Assembly: GCA_023416575.1 (NCBI GenBank)
Contig: JAEZHL010000214.1
Location: 1 to 15,991, forward strand
DNA length: 15,991 bases
From: Pseudomonadota bacterium
GTDB lineage: Bacteria; Pseudomonadota; Alphaproteobacteria; Rhizobiales; Hyphomicrobiaceae
Reading direction: 5' to 3'
Shown here: in pieces, positions 6,994 through 12,739 of the stretch
Position numbering within the stretch: the first letter of the stretch is position 1
Layout: each line of letters opens with the position of its first letter
The notes under the pieces: generated by a model
Database searches by the model: none
What the model saw: the letters and a program-made list of their open reading frames with translations, nothing else
What the model was told of the DNA's origin: nothing
Position numbers and translations under genes: made by a program

Positions 6994-8303
6994 GAAATAT
7001 CCCCATCGGTATCCGGCAACGCGGTGCGCACCCGATGAGCGCGCATTTCCTCCCGCTTGCGGCTGGCCCAGGGCTCCTCGTACTCCTCGGGCGGCACCAA
7101 CGGCACGCTCAGACAGACACTCTGGGCCGGCAGCACCTCGTGCCACTCACGGATGAGCTGCTTATAGGATTCCCCGACTTTCCTGATCCGCCGGTCGAGA
7201 TCGAAAAGGCCGAGGGGATTGACGTTGTTGTTCTCCTCCCGGAGTGCCGTGTCCCAGTCCACCTGATCGGTTAGCGAATACCAGGTGAAGCCGACGATGG
7301 GCACGCCGGAATTGCGGACGCGGAGCACGTTTGCCCACTGCTTCCAGAGCCAATTGACCGCCTCCTCACCCGTCGGCCCCTCCTTCAGATTGGTTTCCGT
7401 GTGCATGACGGGCAGCAGATAGCGCTCGTGATACTGGCGCGTGATCTCGCTGTAGCCGAAAACCTCACCGGCGGCGCACGTCGAGCCATCCGCCCTGACC
7501 CGGTGCTCGTTCGTGATGTAGTAGTCGTTCCCCATGATACAGTGATGCTTCAGGTTACTCGACATGAAGAAGTGGTACTCATCGCGAGTCATCCCATTGT
7601 CCATCAGGAACTCGTACATCTCCGAGTTCACGCGCCGGGCATAGTTGAGATCCAGCGACAGGAAGCGGCGGGCATTCTTGATCTCGGCAGGCCGGATCGC
7701 GGCGGGACCCTCGGCGTGGAAATATTCCGATGATTCACTTTGAATGAAAATTGCGTCGGGCCGCTCATCGAGGATCGACCGCATCGCCAGAACATTTGCC
7801 CCGACGACGTGTTTCAATGCCGTAACGAAAGACTGATCATCGGTTTTCTGCTCATTCCACCAACCATAGCTGGCGGAGAACGTCGCGCAGATGAACATCT
7901 CGTTGACCGGCGTGTGGAGCTGGACCCAGGGAAAACGCTTGGCGAATTCCCCGGCATAGATTGCAAACAACTGCGGAAAGTCAGGGTTCTGGAAATTCCC
8001 GATCCAATCGGGAACGCCGAAGTGGCAGAGGTCGACAATGGGGATCAGACCCAGCCGCTTGATCTCCGCGAACGTTATGTCTGCAAATTCCCAATCATAG
8101 TGATCGGGCCCGAGCCACGTCTTATTGATGGGAGGTCCATAGCGCAGAAGGCGGATCCCGATCTCGCGTGTCAGCGCGAAATCCTCTTTCCAATGTTGGT
8201 AGTGGCCGCACTTTTCATATTCATCGATCCGCGTCCGCCCCTGATTGATCGTCGGCACGCTGTTCTCGATACCGGTCGCGAACATGAAAAACGGTGTCAA
8301 CAT
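6990..8303 (-). CDS. Family 1 glycoside hydrolase-like protein (beta-glycosidase fold)
   Basis: A 437-residue protein with the GH1 (beta/alpha)8 layout, likely hydrolysing or binding a beta-glycoside in the cytoplasm; no signal peptide is seen. The acid/base glutamate is expected at E135 in T-P-V-N-E-M, where canonical enzymes have N-E-P. The nucleophile is expected at E303 in H-T-E-T-N, where canonical enzymes have T-E-N-G. Other landmarks are L-R-Y-G-P-P (53-58), L-C-H-F-G-V-P-D-W (92-100) and F-T-W-Y-S-L-T-D-Q-V-D-W (339-350). The C-terminal 45 residues are charged and probably disordered. An ATG at 8426 is in frame but would put the first 41 residues over the divergent promoter region, so ATG 8303 (GGAG 11 bases upstream) is preferred. 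GC content is low for the window: 54% over 7741-7920. Confidence 0.85.
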   Translation of the reverse strand: MLTPFFMFATGIENSVPTINQGRTRIDEYEKCGHYQHWKEDFALTREIGIRLLRYGPPINKTWLGPDHYDWEFADITFAEIKRLGLIPIVDLCHFGVPDWIGNFQNPDFPQLFAIYAGEFAKRFPWVQLHTPVNEMFICATFSASYGWWNEQKTDDQSFVTALKHVVGANVLAMRSILDERPDAIFIQSESSEYFHAEGPAAIRPAEIKNARRFLSLDLNYARRVNSEMYEFLMDNGMTRDEYHFFMSSNLKHHCIMGNDYYITNEHRVRADGSTCAAGEVFGYSEITRQYHERYLLPVMHTETNLKEGPTGEEAVNWLWKQWANVLRVRNSGVPIVGFTWYSLTDQVDWDTALREENNNVNPLGLFDLDRRIRKVGESYKQLIREWHEVLPAQSVCLSVPLVPPEEYEEPWASRKREEMRAHRVRTALPDTDGDIS

Positions 8304-8368
8304 GAGATGGCGTTCTCCAGGGATAGCGATCAACCAGCCAGATTGCGCGACGCGGCTCCTGGCAATTG

Positions 8369-8393
8369 GGAACGGCTCACCCTGGAAAGCGTT
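8369..8393 (+). promoter_or_regulatory. EcfG-type (general stress response) promoter for the 8432 SDR gene
   Basis: GGAAC at 8369-8373 is followed by exactly 16 bases and CGTT at 8390-8393. This is a full match to the GGAAC-N16/17-CGTT consensus established for EcfG sigma factors under PhyR-NepR control in Alphaproteobacteria. The -10 element ends 38 bases before the ATG of an SDR resembling stress-induced dehydrogenases. Seen in sequence; activity is inferred. Confidence 0.75.
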
Positions 8394-8409
8394 GCGCGTG
8401 ACATCGGAA

Positions 8410-8420
8410 CTCACAGTGAG
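8410..8420. promoter_or_regulatory. Short palindrome in the SDR leader
   Basis: CTCAC-A-GTGAG is a perfect 11-base palindrome lying between the predicted transcription start (about 8400) and the ATG at 8432. Its right arm holds the only purine-rich sequence that could serve as the ribosome binding site. It could be a small operator or an mRNA hairpin. It is short enough to occur by chance. Confidence 0.25.
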
Positions 8421-8431
8421 ATGCACACGTC

Positions 8432-9280
8432 ATGAGCTTCGACATCCCACCGCAGACCCAACCGCGCCAGCCGGGACGCGAGCACCTGATGCACCCCGAG
8501 CCGGAGTATTTGCCGCGTTTCGCAGGAAGCGGTCGTCTGGAGGACAAGGTTGCCCTCATCAGCGGTGGCGACAGCGGCATCGGCCGCGCGGTGGCGATAG
8601 CCATGGCCCGCGAGGGCGCGCATATCGCATTCATCTATCTGGAGGAGCGTGAGGACGCCGACGAGACCGTACGGCTTGTCGAAGCCGAGAATGCGCAAAG
8701 CCTCGCGATTCAGGGGGATATCGGCGACGAGGCATTCTGCCGCGAGGCCGTGCGGCAGGCCATCGAGCGCCTGGGCCGGCTCGACATCCTCGTCAATAAC
8801 GCGGGAGAGCAGCACGTCGACACGAAGCTCGAGGATATTTCCGCCGCGCAGATCGAGAAGACTTTCCGCACCAATATCTTTGGCTATTTCTTTCTGACGA
8901 AGGCTGCACTACCGCATCTCGGCTCAGGATCCGCGATCATCAATACGGCCTCCGTGACCGCCTACAAGGGCAACTCGTTCCTGATGGATTATAGCGCCAC
9001 CAAGGGCGCCATCGTCTCATTCACCCGCTCGCTGTCCGCGGCCGTGGTCGATCGCGGCATTCGCGTCAATGCCGTCGCGCCAGGTCCCATTTGGACGCCT
9101 CTCATTCCTGCGACGTTCGATGCAGAGCACGTCGAGAAATTCGGCAAAGATACGCCCATGGGCCGCGCCGGCCAGCCGCGCGAGGTCGCGCCCAGCTACG
9201 TATTTCTCGCCTGCGAGGATTCCAGCTACATGACGGGCCAGGTTCTGCATCCCAATGGCGGGACCATCGTTTCCGGCTGA
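8432..9280 (+). CDS. SDR family oxidoreductase, YghA / general-stress type
   Basis: A 282-residue SDR of the group that includes E. coli YghA and Bacillus general stress dehydrogenases, which reduce aldehydes or oxidise sugars or alcohols with NAD(P). The proline- and glutamine-rich N-terminus (P-P-Q-T-Q-P-R-Q-P-G near 6-15) followed by the P-E-P-E-Y segment is characteristic of this group. G-G-D-S-G-I-G lies at 45-51, N-N-A-G-E-Q near 122-127, and the catalytic pair is Y187 and K191 in Y-S-A-T-K. The C-terminal H-P-N-G-G tail is also typical. It diverges from the GH1 gene across 128 bases and has a full-consensus EcfG promoter, fitting the stress annotation. The ATG at 8432 has only a weak GTGAG upstream. 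The substrate is unknown. Confidence 0.92.
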   Translation: MSFDIPPQTQPRQPGREHLMHPEPEYLPRFAGSGRLEDKVALISGGDSGIGRAVAIAMAREGAHIAFIYLEEREDADETVRLVEAENAQSLAIQGDIGDEAFCREAVRQAIERLGRLDILVNNAGEQHVDTKLEDISAAQIEKTFRTNIFGYFFLTKAALPHLGSGSAIINTASVTAYKGNSFLMDYSATKGAIVSFTRSLSAAVVDRGIRVNAVAPGPIWTPLIPATFDAEHVEKFGKDTPMGRAGQPREVAPSYVFLACEDSSYMTGQVLHPNGGTIVSG

Positions 9281-9333
9281 AACACGCGTTTTCTCCGGCT
9301 CCTGTAACCAATCCCTGACATATCGCGCCGAAA

Positions 9334-9413
9334 GCCGCGGGCCTAGTTCTTCGCCCTGGCAAACTGCGCGCGAACGCCGCCCGGGCTCAGCCCAAGTCCA
9401 GGGAACCCGCGGC
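9334..9413. repeat. Long imperfect inverted repeat upstream of the glycosyltransferase
   Basis: GCCGCGGG (9334-9341) pairs with CCCGCGGC (9406-9413), and nested inside, CCCTGG (9354-9359) pairs with CCAGGG (9398-9403). The right arm overlaps the -35 element of the predicted stress promoter. It could be the end structure of the upstream SDR transcript or a DNA-level operator. No T-run is present. The pairing is seen; the role is unknown. Confidence 0.3.
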
Positions 9414-9427
9414 CCGGCAGCAGCGTT
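9402..9427 (+). promoter_or_regulatory. EcfG-type (general stress response) promoter for the glycosyltransferase-glf operon
   Basis: GGAAC at 9402-9406, 17 bases, then CGTT at 9424-9427: a second full match to the EcfG consensus. It lies in the 209-base gap between the SDR and the glycosyltransferase, 62 bases before the ATG at 9490. It also rules out the upstream TTG start at 9427, which overlaps the -10 element. Confidence 0.75.
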
Positions 9428-9436
9428 TGGCTTGGG

Positions 9437-9454
9437 TGGCAGCCCGCGCTGCCA
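9437..9454 (+). promoter_or_regulatory. Leader hairpin of the glycosyltransferase mRNA
   Basis: TGGCAGC-CCGC-GCTGCCA forms a 7-bp perfect stem with a 4-base loop, just downstream of the predicted transcription start and 22 bases before the GAGG ribosome binding site (9477-9480). The flanking GGGTGG (9434-9439) can instead pair with CCACCC (9468-9473) next to the ribosome binding site, so two exclusive folds are possible. Function is inferred only. Confidence 0.35.
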
Positions 9455-9489
9455 TCAAATCATTCACCCACCCATCGAGGCGCAATTGC

Positions 9490-10713
9490 ATGAAATTCCA
9501 GGAGGCCTCTTCTCTTCCCTCAGGATTGCCCATCAGTACTCCCAAGCCAATTCTCGTCTGTTTCTCTCACCTGCGTTGGAGCTTCGTCTGGCAACGGCCC
9601 CAACATCTGCTGAGCCGGGCAGCGCGGACATATCGCGTGATCTTCATCGAGGATCCGCTGTTCGCAAATGCCGGCGAACCGCACCTCGATTTGTCCTACG
9701 GCCCCGGCGCGGTAACAGTCGCGGTTCCCGTGCTCCCGGAAGGCTTGAGCCGCGCCGAGCAAAACGCCTGCCGCAAATCGTTGGTCGATGATCTGCTGGC
9801 ATCCATGGCGGCACCCGTTGCAGTGACGTGGTTTTACACTCCCATGGCGCTCGAGGCCTTCGATCATATTGCATCGAAAATCTGCGTTTACGATTGCATG
9901 GACGAGCTGTCGGCCTTCCGCGGCGCTCCCCCAGAGCTCGACCGATATGAGCGCATTCTCTTCGAAAAAGCTGACATCGTATTCACGGGAGGTCACAGTC
10001 TTTACGAGGCAAAGCGCAGCCGTCACCCGAATGTTCATTGCGTTCCGAGCAGCATAGATGCCGCGCATTTCCGGCAGGCTCGCGCGCAATCGTTCATCTC
10101 CGAGCCCAACGATCAGGCCAGGATCGAGCACCCCCGAATTGGCTTTTTCGGCGTCATTGACGAGCGGATGGATACAGCGCTGCTCACCGGGATGGCCGAC
10201 CTCCAACCCGATTGGCAGCTCGTCATGCTAGGCCCCGTGGTCAAGGTCGATCCCGCGGAATTGCCGCGCCGGCCCAATATCCACTGGCTGGGGCCGAAGC
10301 GCTACGAGGAGTTGCCGTCCTACCTGGCGGGCTGGGATCTCGGCTTGATGCCGTTCGCAATGAACGAAGCGACGCGTTTCATCAGCCCGACCAAAACGCC
10401 GGAGTTCCTGGCTGCAGGGCTGCCCCTGATATCGACCCCGATAAAGGATGTCGTGCGCACCTATGGCGAGCCCGGCTACGTCGAAATCGCCGCCGATGCG
10501 CCGGAGGCCGTTGCCAAGGCCGCCATGCTGCTCCGCCGCCCCCGCAGCCGCTGGCGCGCCCGGGTCGACCGCTTCCTGGCTTCCACGTCGTGGGATCTGA
10601 CCTGGAAGAAAATGAGCGAGGAATTGGACCTGCTCCGCGCGCGATCATCTTCCCTGACGATTCCGGTCAGGCAGTCCGCAAAGCTGAGAGAAGGCGAGGT
10701 GTCCCGTGTTTGA
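9490..10713 (+). CDS. GT-B fold glycosyltransferase (GT4-like)
   Basis: A 407-residue glycosyltransferase, probably cytoplasmic or at the inner membrane face, that moves a sugar from a nucleotide-sugar to a growing glycan. Near the N-terminus L-R-W-S-F-V-W-Q-R-P-Q-H-L-L (28-41) is a signature of a common bacterial GT4-like group. The C-terminal Rossmann half opens at R-I-G-F-F-G-V-I-D-E-R. It has the donor-binding S-P-T-K-T-P-E-F-L-A-A-G-L-P segment, whose glutamate is the usual nucleotide-sugar ligand. ATG 9490 is chosen because GAGG lies 9 bases upstream and a predicted promoter overlaps the longer frame. Its stop overlaps the glf start by 8 bases. Pairing with glf suggests, but does not prove, that it handles galactofuranose. 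Sampled lines are about 50% GC. Confidence 0.9.
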   Translation: MKFQEASSLPSGLPISTPKPILVCFSHLRWSFVWQRPQHLLSRAARTYRVIFIEDPLFANAGEPHLDLSYGPGAVTVAVPVLPEGLSRAEQNACRKSLVDDLLASMAAPVAVTWFYTPMALEAFDHIASKICVYDCMDELSAFRGAPPELDRYERILFEKADIVFTGGHSLYEAKRSRHPNVHCVPSSIDAAHFRQARAQSFISEPNDQARIEHPRIGFFGVIDERMDTALLTGMADLQPDWQLVMLGPVVKVDPAELPRRPNIHWLGPKRYEELPSYLAGWDLGLMPFAMNEATRFISPTKTPEFLAAGLPLISTPIKDVVRTYGEPGYVEIAADAPEAVAKAAMLLRRPRSRWRARVDRFLASTSWDLTWKKMSEELDLLRARSSSLTIPVRQSAKLREGEVSRV

Positions 10714-11863
10714 CTGGCTGGTCGTCGGGGCCGGTTTTGCAGGGAGCGTGCTTGCTGAACGTCTTGCAAGTCAGCGTGGAGAGCGGGTCCTCATCATCGA
10801 TCGGCGCCCGCATATCGCCGGCAATGCCTTCGACCGTTACGACGAGGCGGGGCTTCTGATCCATCAATACGGGCCGCATATTTTCCACACGAACTCGGAG
10901 ATGATATTTTTCTATCTCTCCCAGTTCACGGAATGGCGCTTTTACGAGCACCGCGTGCTGGCGCAGGTCGATGGGAAGCTTCTCCCCATTCCGATCAACC
11001 TCGATACGGTCAACCGCCTCTACGGCCTGTCGCTCGATTCCGATGAATTGGAGGCCTTCTTCGCGAAACGGGCCGAGAAGCCGGATGAGATCAGGACATC
11101 GGAGGATGTCGTCGTCAGCCGTGTCGGCCGCGAGCTCTATGAAAAGTTCTTTCGCAGCTATACGCGCAAGCAATGGGGAATGGATCCCTCCGAGCTCGAC
11201 AAAGCGGTCACAGCGCGCGTGCCCGTCCGGACCAATCGCGATGACCGCTATTTCACGGATGCGTTTCAGTTCATGCCCAAGCAGGGCTACACCGCTCTCT
11301 TCGAGCGCATGCTCTCGCATCCGAATATCGAGGTGATGCTGGGGGTGGATTATCGCGAGGTGCGCCGCGCGGTGCAGTACGGGCGCGCCATTTTCACCGG
11401 ACCGATTGACGAGTTCTTCGATTTCCGGTTCGGAAAGCTCCCTTATCGCTCATTGCGGTTCGAGCACGTCACGCTCGACCGGCAATGGCATCAGCCGGTC
11501 GCCGTCGTGAATTATCCGCAGACCGAGCCTTATACGCGCGTGACTGAATACAAACACCTGACCGGGCAATCGCACCCGAAGACGAGCCTCACTTACGAAT
11601 ACCCGACCGACAACGGCGATCCCTATTACCCTGTTCCACAGCCACAGAATGCGCTGCTCTATAAACGCTATGAGGAGCTGGCGCGCAAACGATCCGATGT
11701 CTGGTTCGTGGGCCGGCTCGCCACCTACCGCTACTACAATATGGACCAAGTCGTCGGTCAGGCTCTGGCAACGTTCAAGCGGATCGATGCAGCGTTGCCT
11801 GCGGAGCCGCGCAAACGCCCCAGTGCGCGTTTTACTCCGGTCGCCGAGGTCTCCCAAACCTGA
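10706..11863 (+). CDS. glf: UDP-galactopyranose mutase
   Basis: Glf is a reduced-FAD enzyme that interconverts UDP-galactopyranose and UDP-galactofuranose, the only known route to galactofuranose in bacterial surface glycans. At 385 residues it has normal length. The FAD-binding G-x-G-x-x-G is at residues 8-13, followed by I-D-R-R-P-H-I-A-G-N (31-40). Q-Y-G-P-H-I-F-H-T spans 54-62, K-Q-W-G is 155-158, and the conserved arginine region R-V-P-V-R is 171-175. R-V-T-E-Y-K-H is 278-284, and the closing FAD-contact segment G-R-L-A-T-Y-R-Y-Y-N-M-D-Q is 336-348. It starts with GTG inside the end of the glycosyltransferase, with GAGG just upstream, so the two are translationally coupled. The first part is AT-rich for this genome (43% GC over 10861-10920). 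Confidence 0.97.
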   Translation: MFDWLVVGAGFAGSVLAERLASQRGERVLIIDRRPHIAGNAFDRYDEAGLLIHQYGPHIFHTNSEMIFFYLSQFTEWRFYEHRVLAQVDGKLLPIPINLDTVNRLYGLSLDSDELEAFFAKRAEKPDEIRTSEDVVVSRVGRELYEKFFRSYTRKQWGMDPSELDKAVTARVPVRTNRDDRYFTDAFQFMPKQGYTALFERMLSHPNIEVMLGVDYREVRRAVQYGRAIFTGPIDEFFDFRFGKLPYRSLRFEHVTLDRQWHQPVAVVNYPQTEPYTRVTEYKHLTGQSHPKTSLTYEYPTDNGDPYYPVPQPQNALLYKRYEELARKRSDVWFVGRLATYRYYNMDQVVGQALATFKRIDAALPAEPRKRPSARFTPVAEVSQT

Positions 11864-11891
11864 AATGCAATGATCGTCCGTGAAGCGCCCG

Positions 11892-11913
11892 GGCCGGGAT
11901 CGTTTTTCCGGCC
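11892..11913 (+). terminator. Possible hairpin after glf
   Basis: GGCCGG (11892-11897) and CCGGCC (11908-11913) are a perfect inverted repeat 28 bases after the glf stop. The T-run of five lies within the loop rather than after the stem, so this is not a textbook terminator. It overlaps a degenerate stress-promoter match, which may be the real signal here. Confidence 0.25.
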
Positions 11914-11921
11914 TAGGCGTT
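11897..11921 (+). promoter_or_regulatory. Degenerate EcfG-like promoter for the 59-codon gene
   Basis: GGATC (11897-11901), 16 bases, then CGTT (11918-11921) matches the EcfG consensus except for one -35 base (T for A). It lies 35 bases before the ATG at 11957, nearly the same distance as in the 8432 SDR gene. The mismatch falls in a strongly conserved position, so activity is doubtful. Confidence 0.35.
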
Positions 11922-11935
11922 TTGGTGCCATTAGA

Positions 11936-11963
11936 ACCATCGCAAAGGACCGTGCGATGTGGT
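11936..11963 (+). promoter_or_regulatory. Start-codon hairpin with exposed ribosome binding site
   Basis: ATCGCA (11939-11944) pairs with TGCGAT (11953-11958), and ACC (11936-11938) with GGT (11961-11963) across a 2-base bulge. The 8-base loop carries AAGGA, the core of the ribosome binding site, while two bases of the ATG at 11957 lie in the stem. This could tune translation of the 59-codon gene. Pairing is seen; regulation is inferred. Confidence 0.35.
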
Positions 11964-12136
11964 CTCATCGAATACAAGATGCCGAGGAAATCGAGGAGGC
12001 CGGCGCCTCGATCATGGCGGGCATGAGATTGCTCGCCGAGCACCTGGACCCGCCCACCGCGCATGCCCTCGCGACGCAGCTCCTCGATGACTTGCTGCGC
12101 GACATGCTGAACGAGGGCTCGCACGCACGGCACTAG
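11957..12136 (+). CDS. Small hypothetical acidic helical protein (59 residues)
   Basis: I do not recognise this small protein. It opens M-W-S-H-R-I-Q-D-A-E-E-I-E-E-A-G and continues through a methionine- and leucine-rich amphipathic stretch (A-G-M-R-L-L-A-E-H-L), a P-P turn near residues 31-32, and a second helix (A-T-Q-L-L-D-D-L-L-R-D-M-L). That is consistent with a soluble helical hairpin that could bind a partner protein. The longer frame from 11870 is rejected because AAAGGA lies 7 bases before the ATG at 11957 and the upstream part overlaps promoter-like sequence. Size invites comparison with the anti-sigma factor NepR, but its conserved core is absent. It is the last plus-strand gene of the glycan cluster and is followed by a strong hairpin. 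Confidence 0.7.
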   Translation: MWSHRIQDAEEIEEAGASIMAGMRLLAEHLDPPTAHALATQLLDDLLRDMLNEGSHARH

Positions 12137-12156
12137 AGCCGGATAGGCCCGGCTCT
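12135..12156. terminator. Hairpin between convergent genes, probable bidirectional terminator
   Basis: AGAGCCGG and CCGGCTCT form a perfect 8-bp stem with a 6-base loop, beginning inside the stop codon of the 59-codon gene. It sits between that gene and the convergent rhodanese gene, a usual place for a terminator serving both strands. No T-run follows on either side. Confidence 0.45.
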
Positions 12157-12202
12157 GCCATTGCGGGCTGCTCACCTAGTCTGGGTCAGGCGCGGCGCGC
12201 CC

Positions 12203-12610
12203 TCAGCGATCGGTTCCGGATTTCTCAACCGGCCCGCCTGCTGCCTTCCACGCACCAAATCCGCCAATGATGTGAGCAACCGGCTTGAGCCCCATGTCCT
12301 GAGCAGTTTTGGTGGCGAGCGCCGACCGCATTCCGCCGGCACAGAAGAACACGAACGTCCGATCCTCGCCGAAAACCGGCTTGAAGTACGGACTGTCAGG
12401 ATCGATCCAGAATTCCAGCATGCCGCGTGGGCAATGGAAGGCGCCGGGCACCTTGCCCTCGCGCTCGAGCTCGCGCGGATCGCGGATATCGACGAGGAGA
12501 ACATCCGGGCGGCGCGCAAGCTCCATGGCCTCGCTCGGCGTGTACTCCTTGATCTCGGCTTTTGCAGCTGCCACCAACGCTTTCGATCCGACATTGATCT
12601 GCTGCGGCAT
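12203..12610 (-). CDS. Single-domain rhodanese-like protein
   Basis: A 135-residue rhodanese domain likely to carry persulfide sulfur on a cysteine, for sulfur transfer or sulfide/cyanide detoxification in the cytoplasm. The active-site loop is F-F-C-A-G-G-M-R-S, with catalytic C90 and R95, the C-x4-R arrangement of active rhodaneses. V-L-L-V-D-I-R-D-P-R-E (37-47) and the G-K-V-P-G-A-F-H (52-59) strand-turn are standard, as is the closing G-G-F-G-A-W. An ATG at 12622 is also in frame. The ATG at 12610 is preferred because GGAG lies 6 bases before it, within the first codons of the longer version. It has its own sigma-70-like promoter and is convergent with the 59-codon gene. Confidence 0.92.
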   Translation of the reverse strand: MPQQINVGSKALVAAAKAEIKEYTPSEAMELARRPDVLLVDIRDPRELEREGKVPGAFHCPRGMLEFWIDPDSPYFKPVFGEDRTFVFFCAGGMRSALATKTAQDMGLKPVAHIIGGFGAWKAAGGPVEKSGTDR

Positions 12611-12631
12611 CGGTTTCTCCATTCGCCGATT

Positions 12632-12642
12632 CAGTTTAACTG
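12632..12642. promoter_or_regulatory. Palindrome at the rhodanese transcription start
   Basis: CAGTT-T-AACTG is a perfect 11-base palindrome immediately downstream of the predicted -10 element of the rhodanese promoter, where a repressor could block transcription. It is AT-rich against a GC-rich background. No particular regulator can be named. Confidence 0.3.
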
Positions 12643-12671
12643 TTGATATCGGGCAGGCTGCCGGTCGGCAA
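12643..12671 (-). promoter_or_regulatory. Sigma-70-like promoter of the rhodanese gene
   Basis: On the minus strand, TTGCCG (12671-12666) is separated by 17 bases from TATCAA (12648-12643), close to the TTGACA / TATAAT consensus with optimal spacing. Transcription would start near 12636, about 25 bases before the chosen ATG at 12610. Confidence 0.45.
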
Positions 12672-12739
12672 GCGACGCTCGCCCCAGATCCGCCCGCTTG
12701 GAAACATCAAACTTGATCAGACGAATGCCGAGGCGGCTG

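Noticed and set aside
8406..8430. A second GGAAC downstream of the SDR stress promoter, with CGTC after 17 bases
   Set aside because: The -10 box is imperfect and abuts the start codon, leaving no room for a transcription start.
11957..12136. The 59-residue protein as a NepR anti-sigma factor
   Set aside because: The NepR core, with its conserved leucine-arginine-tyrosine helix and E-P-V-P-D-R motif, is absent; only size and helicity are shared.
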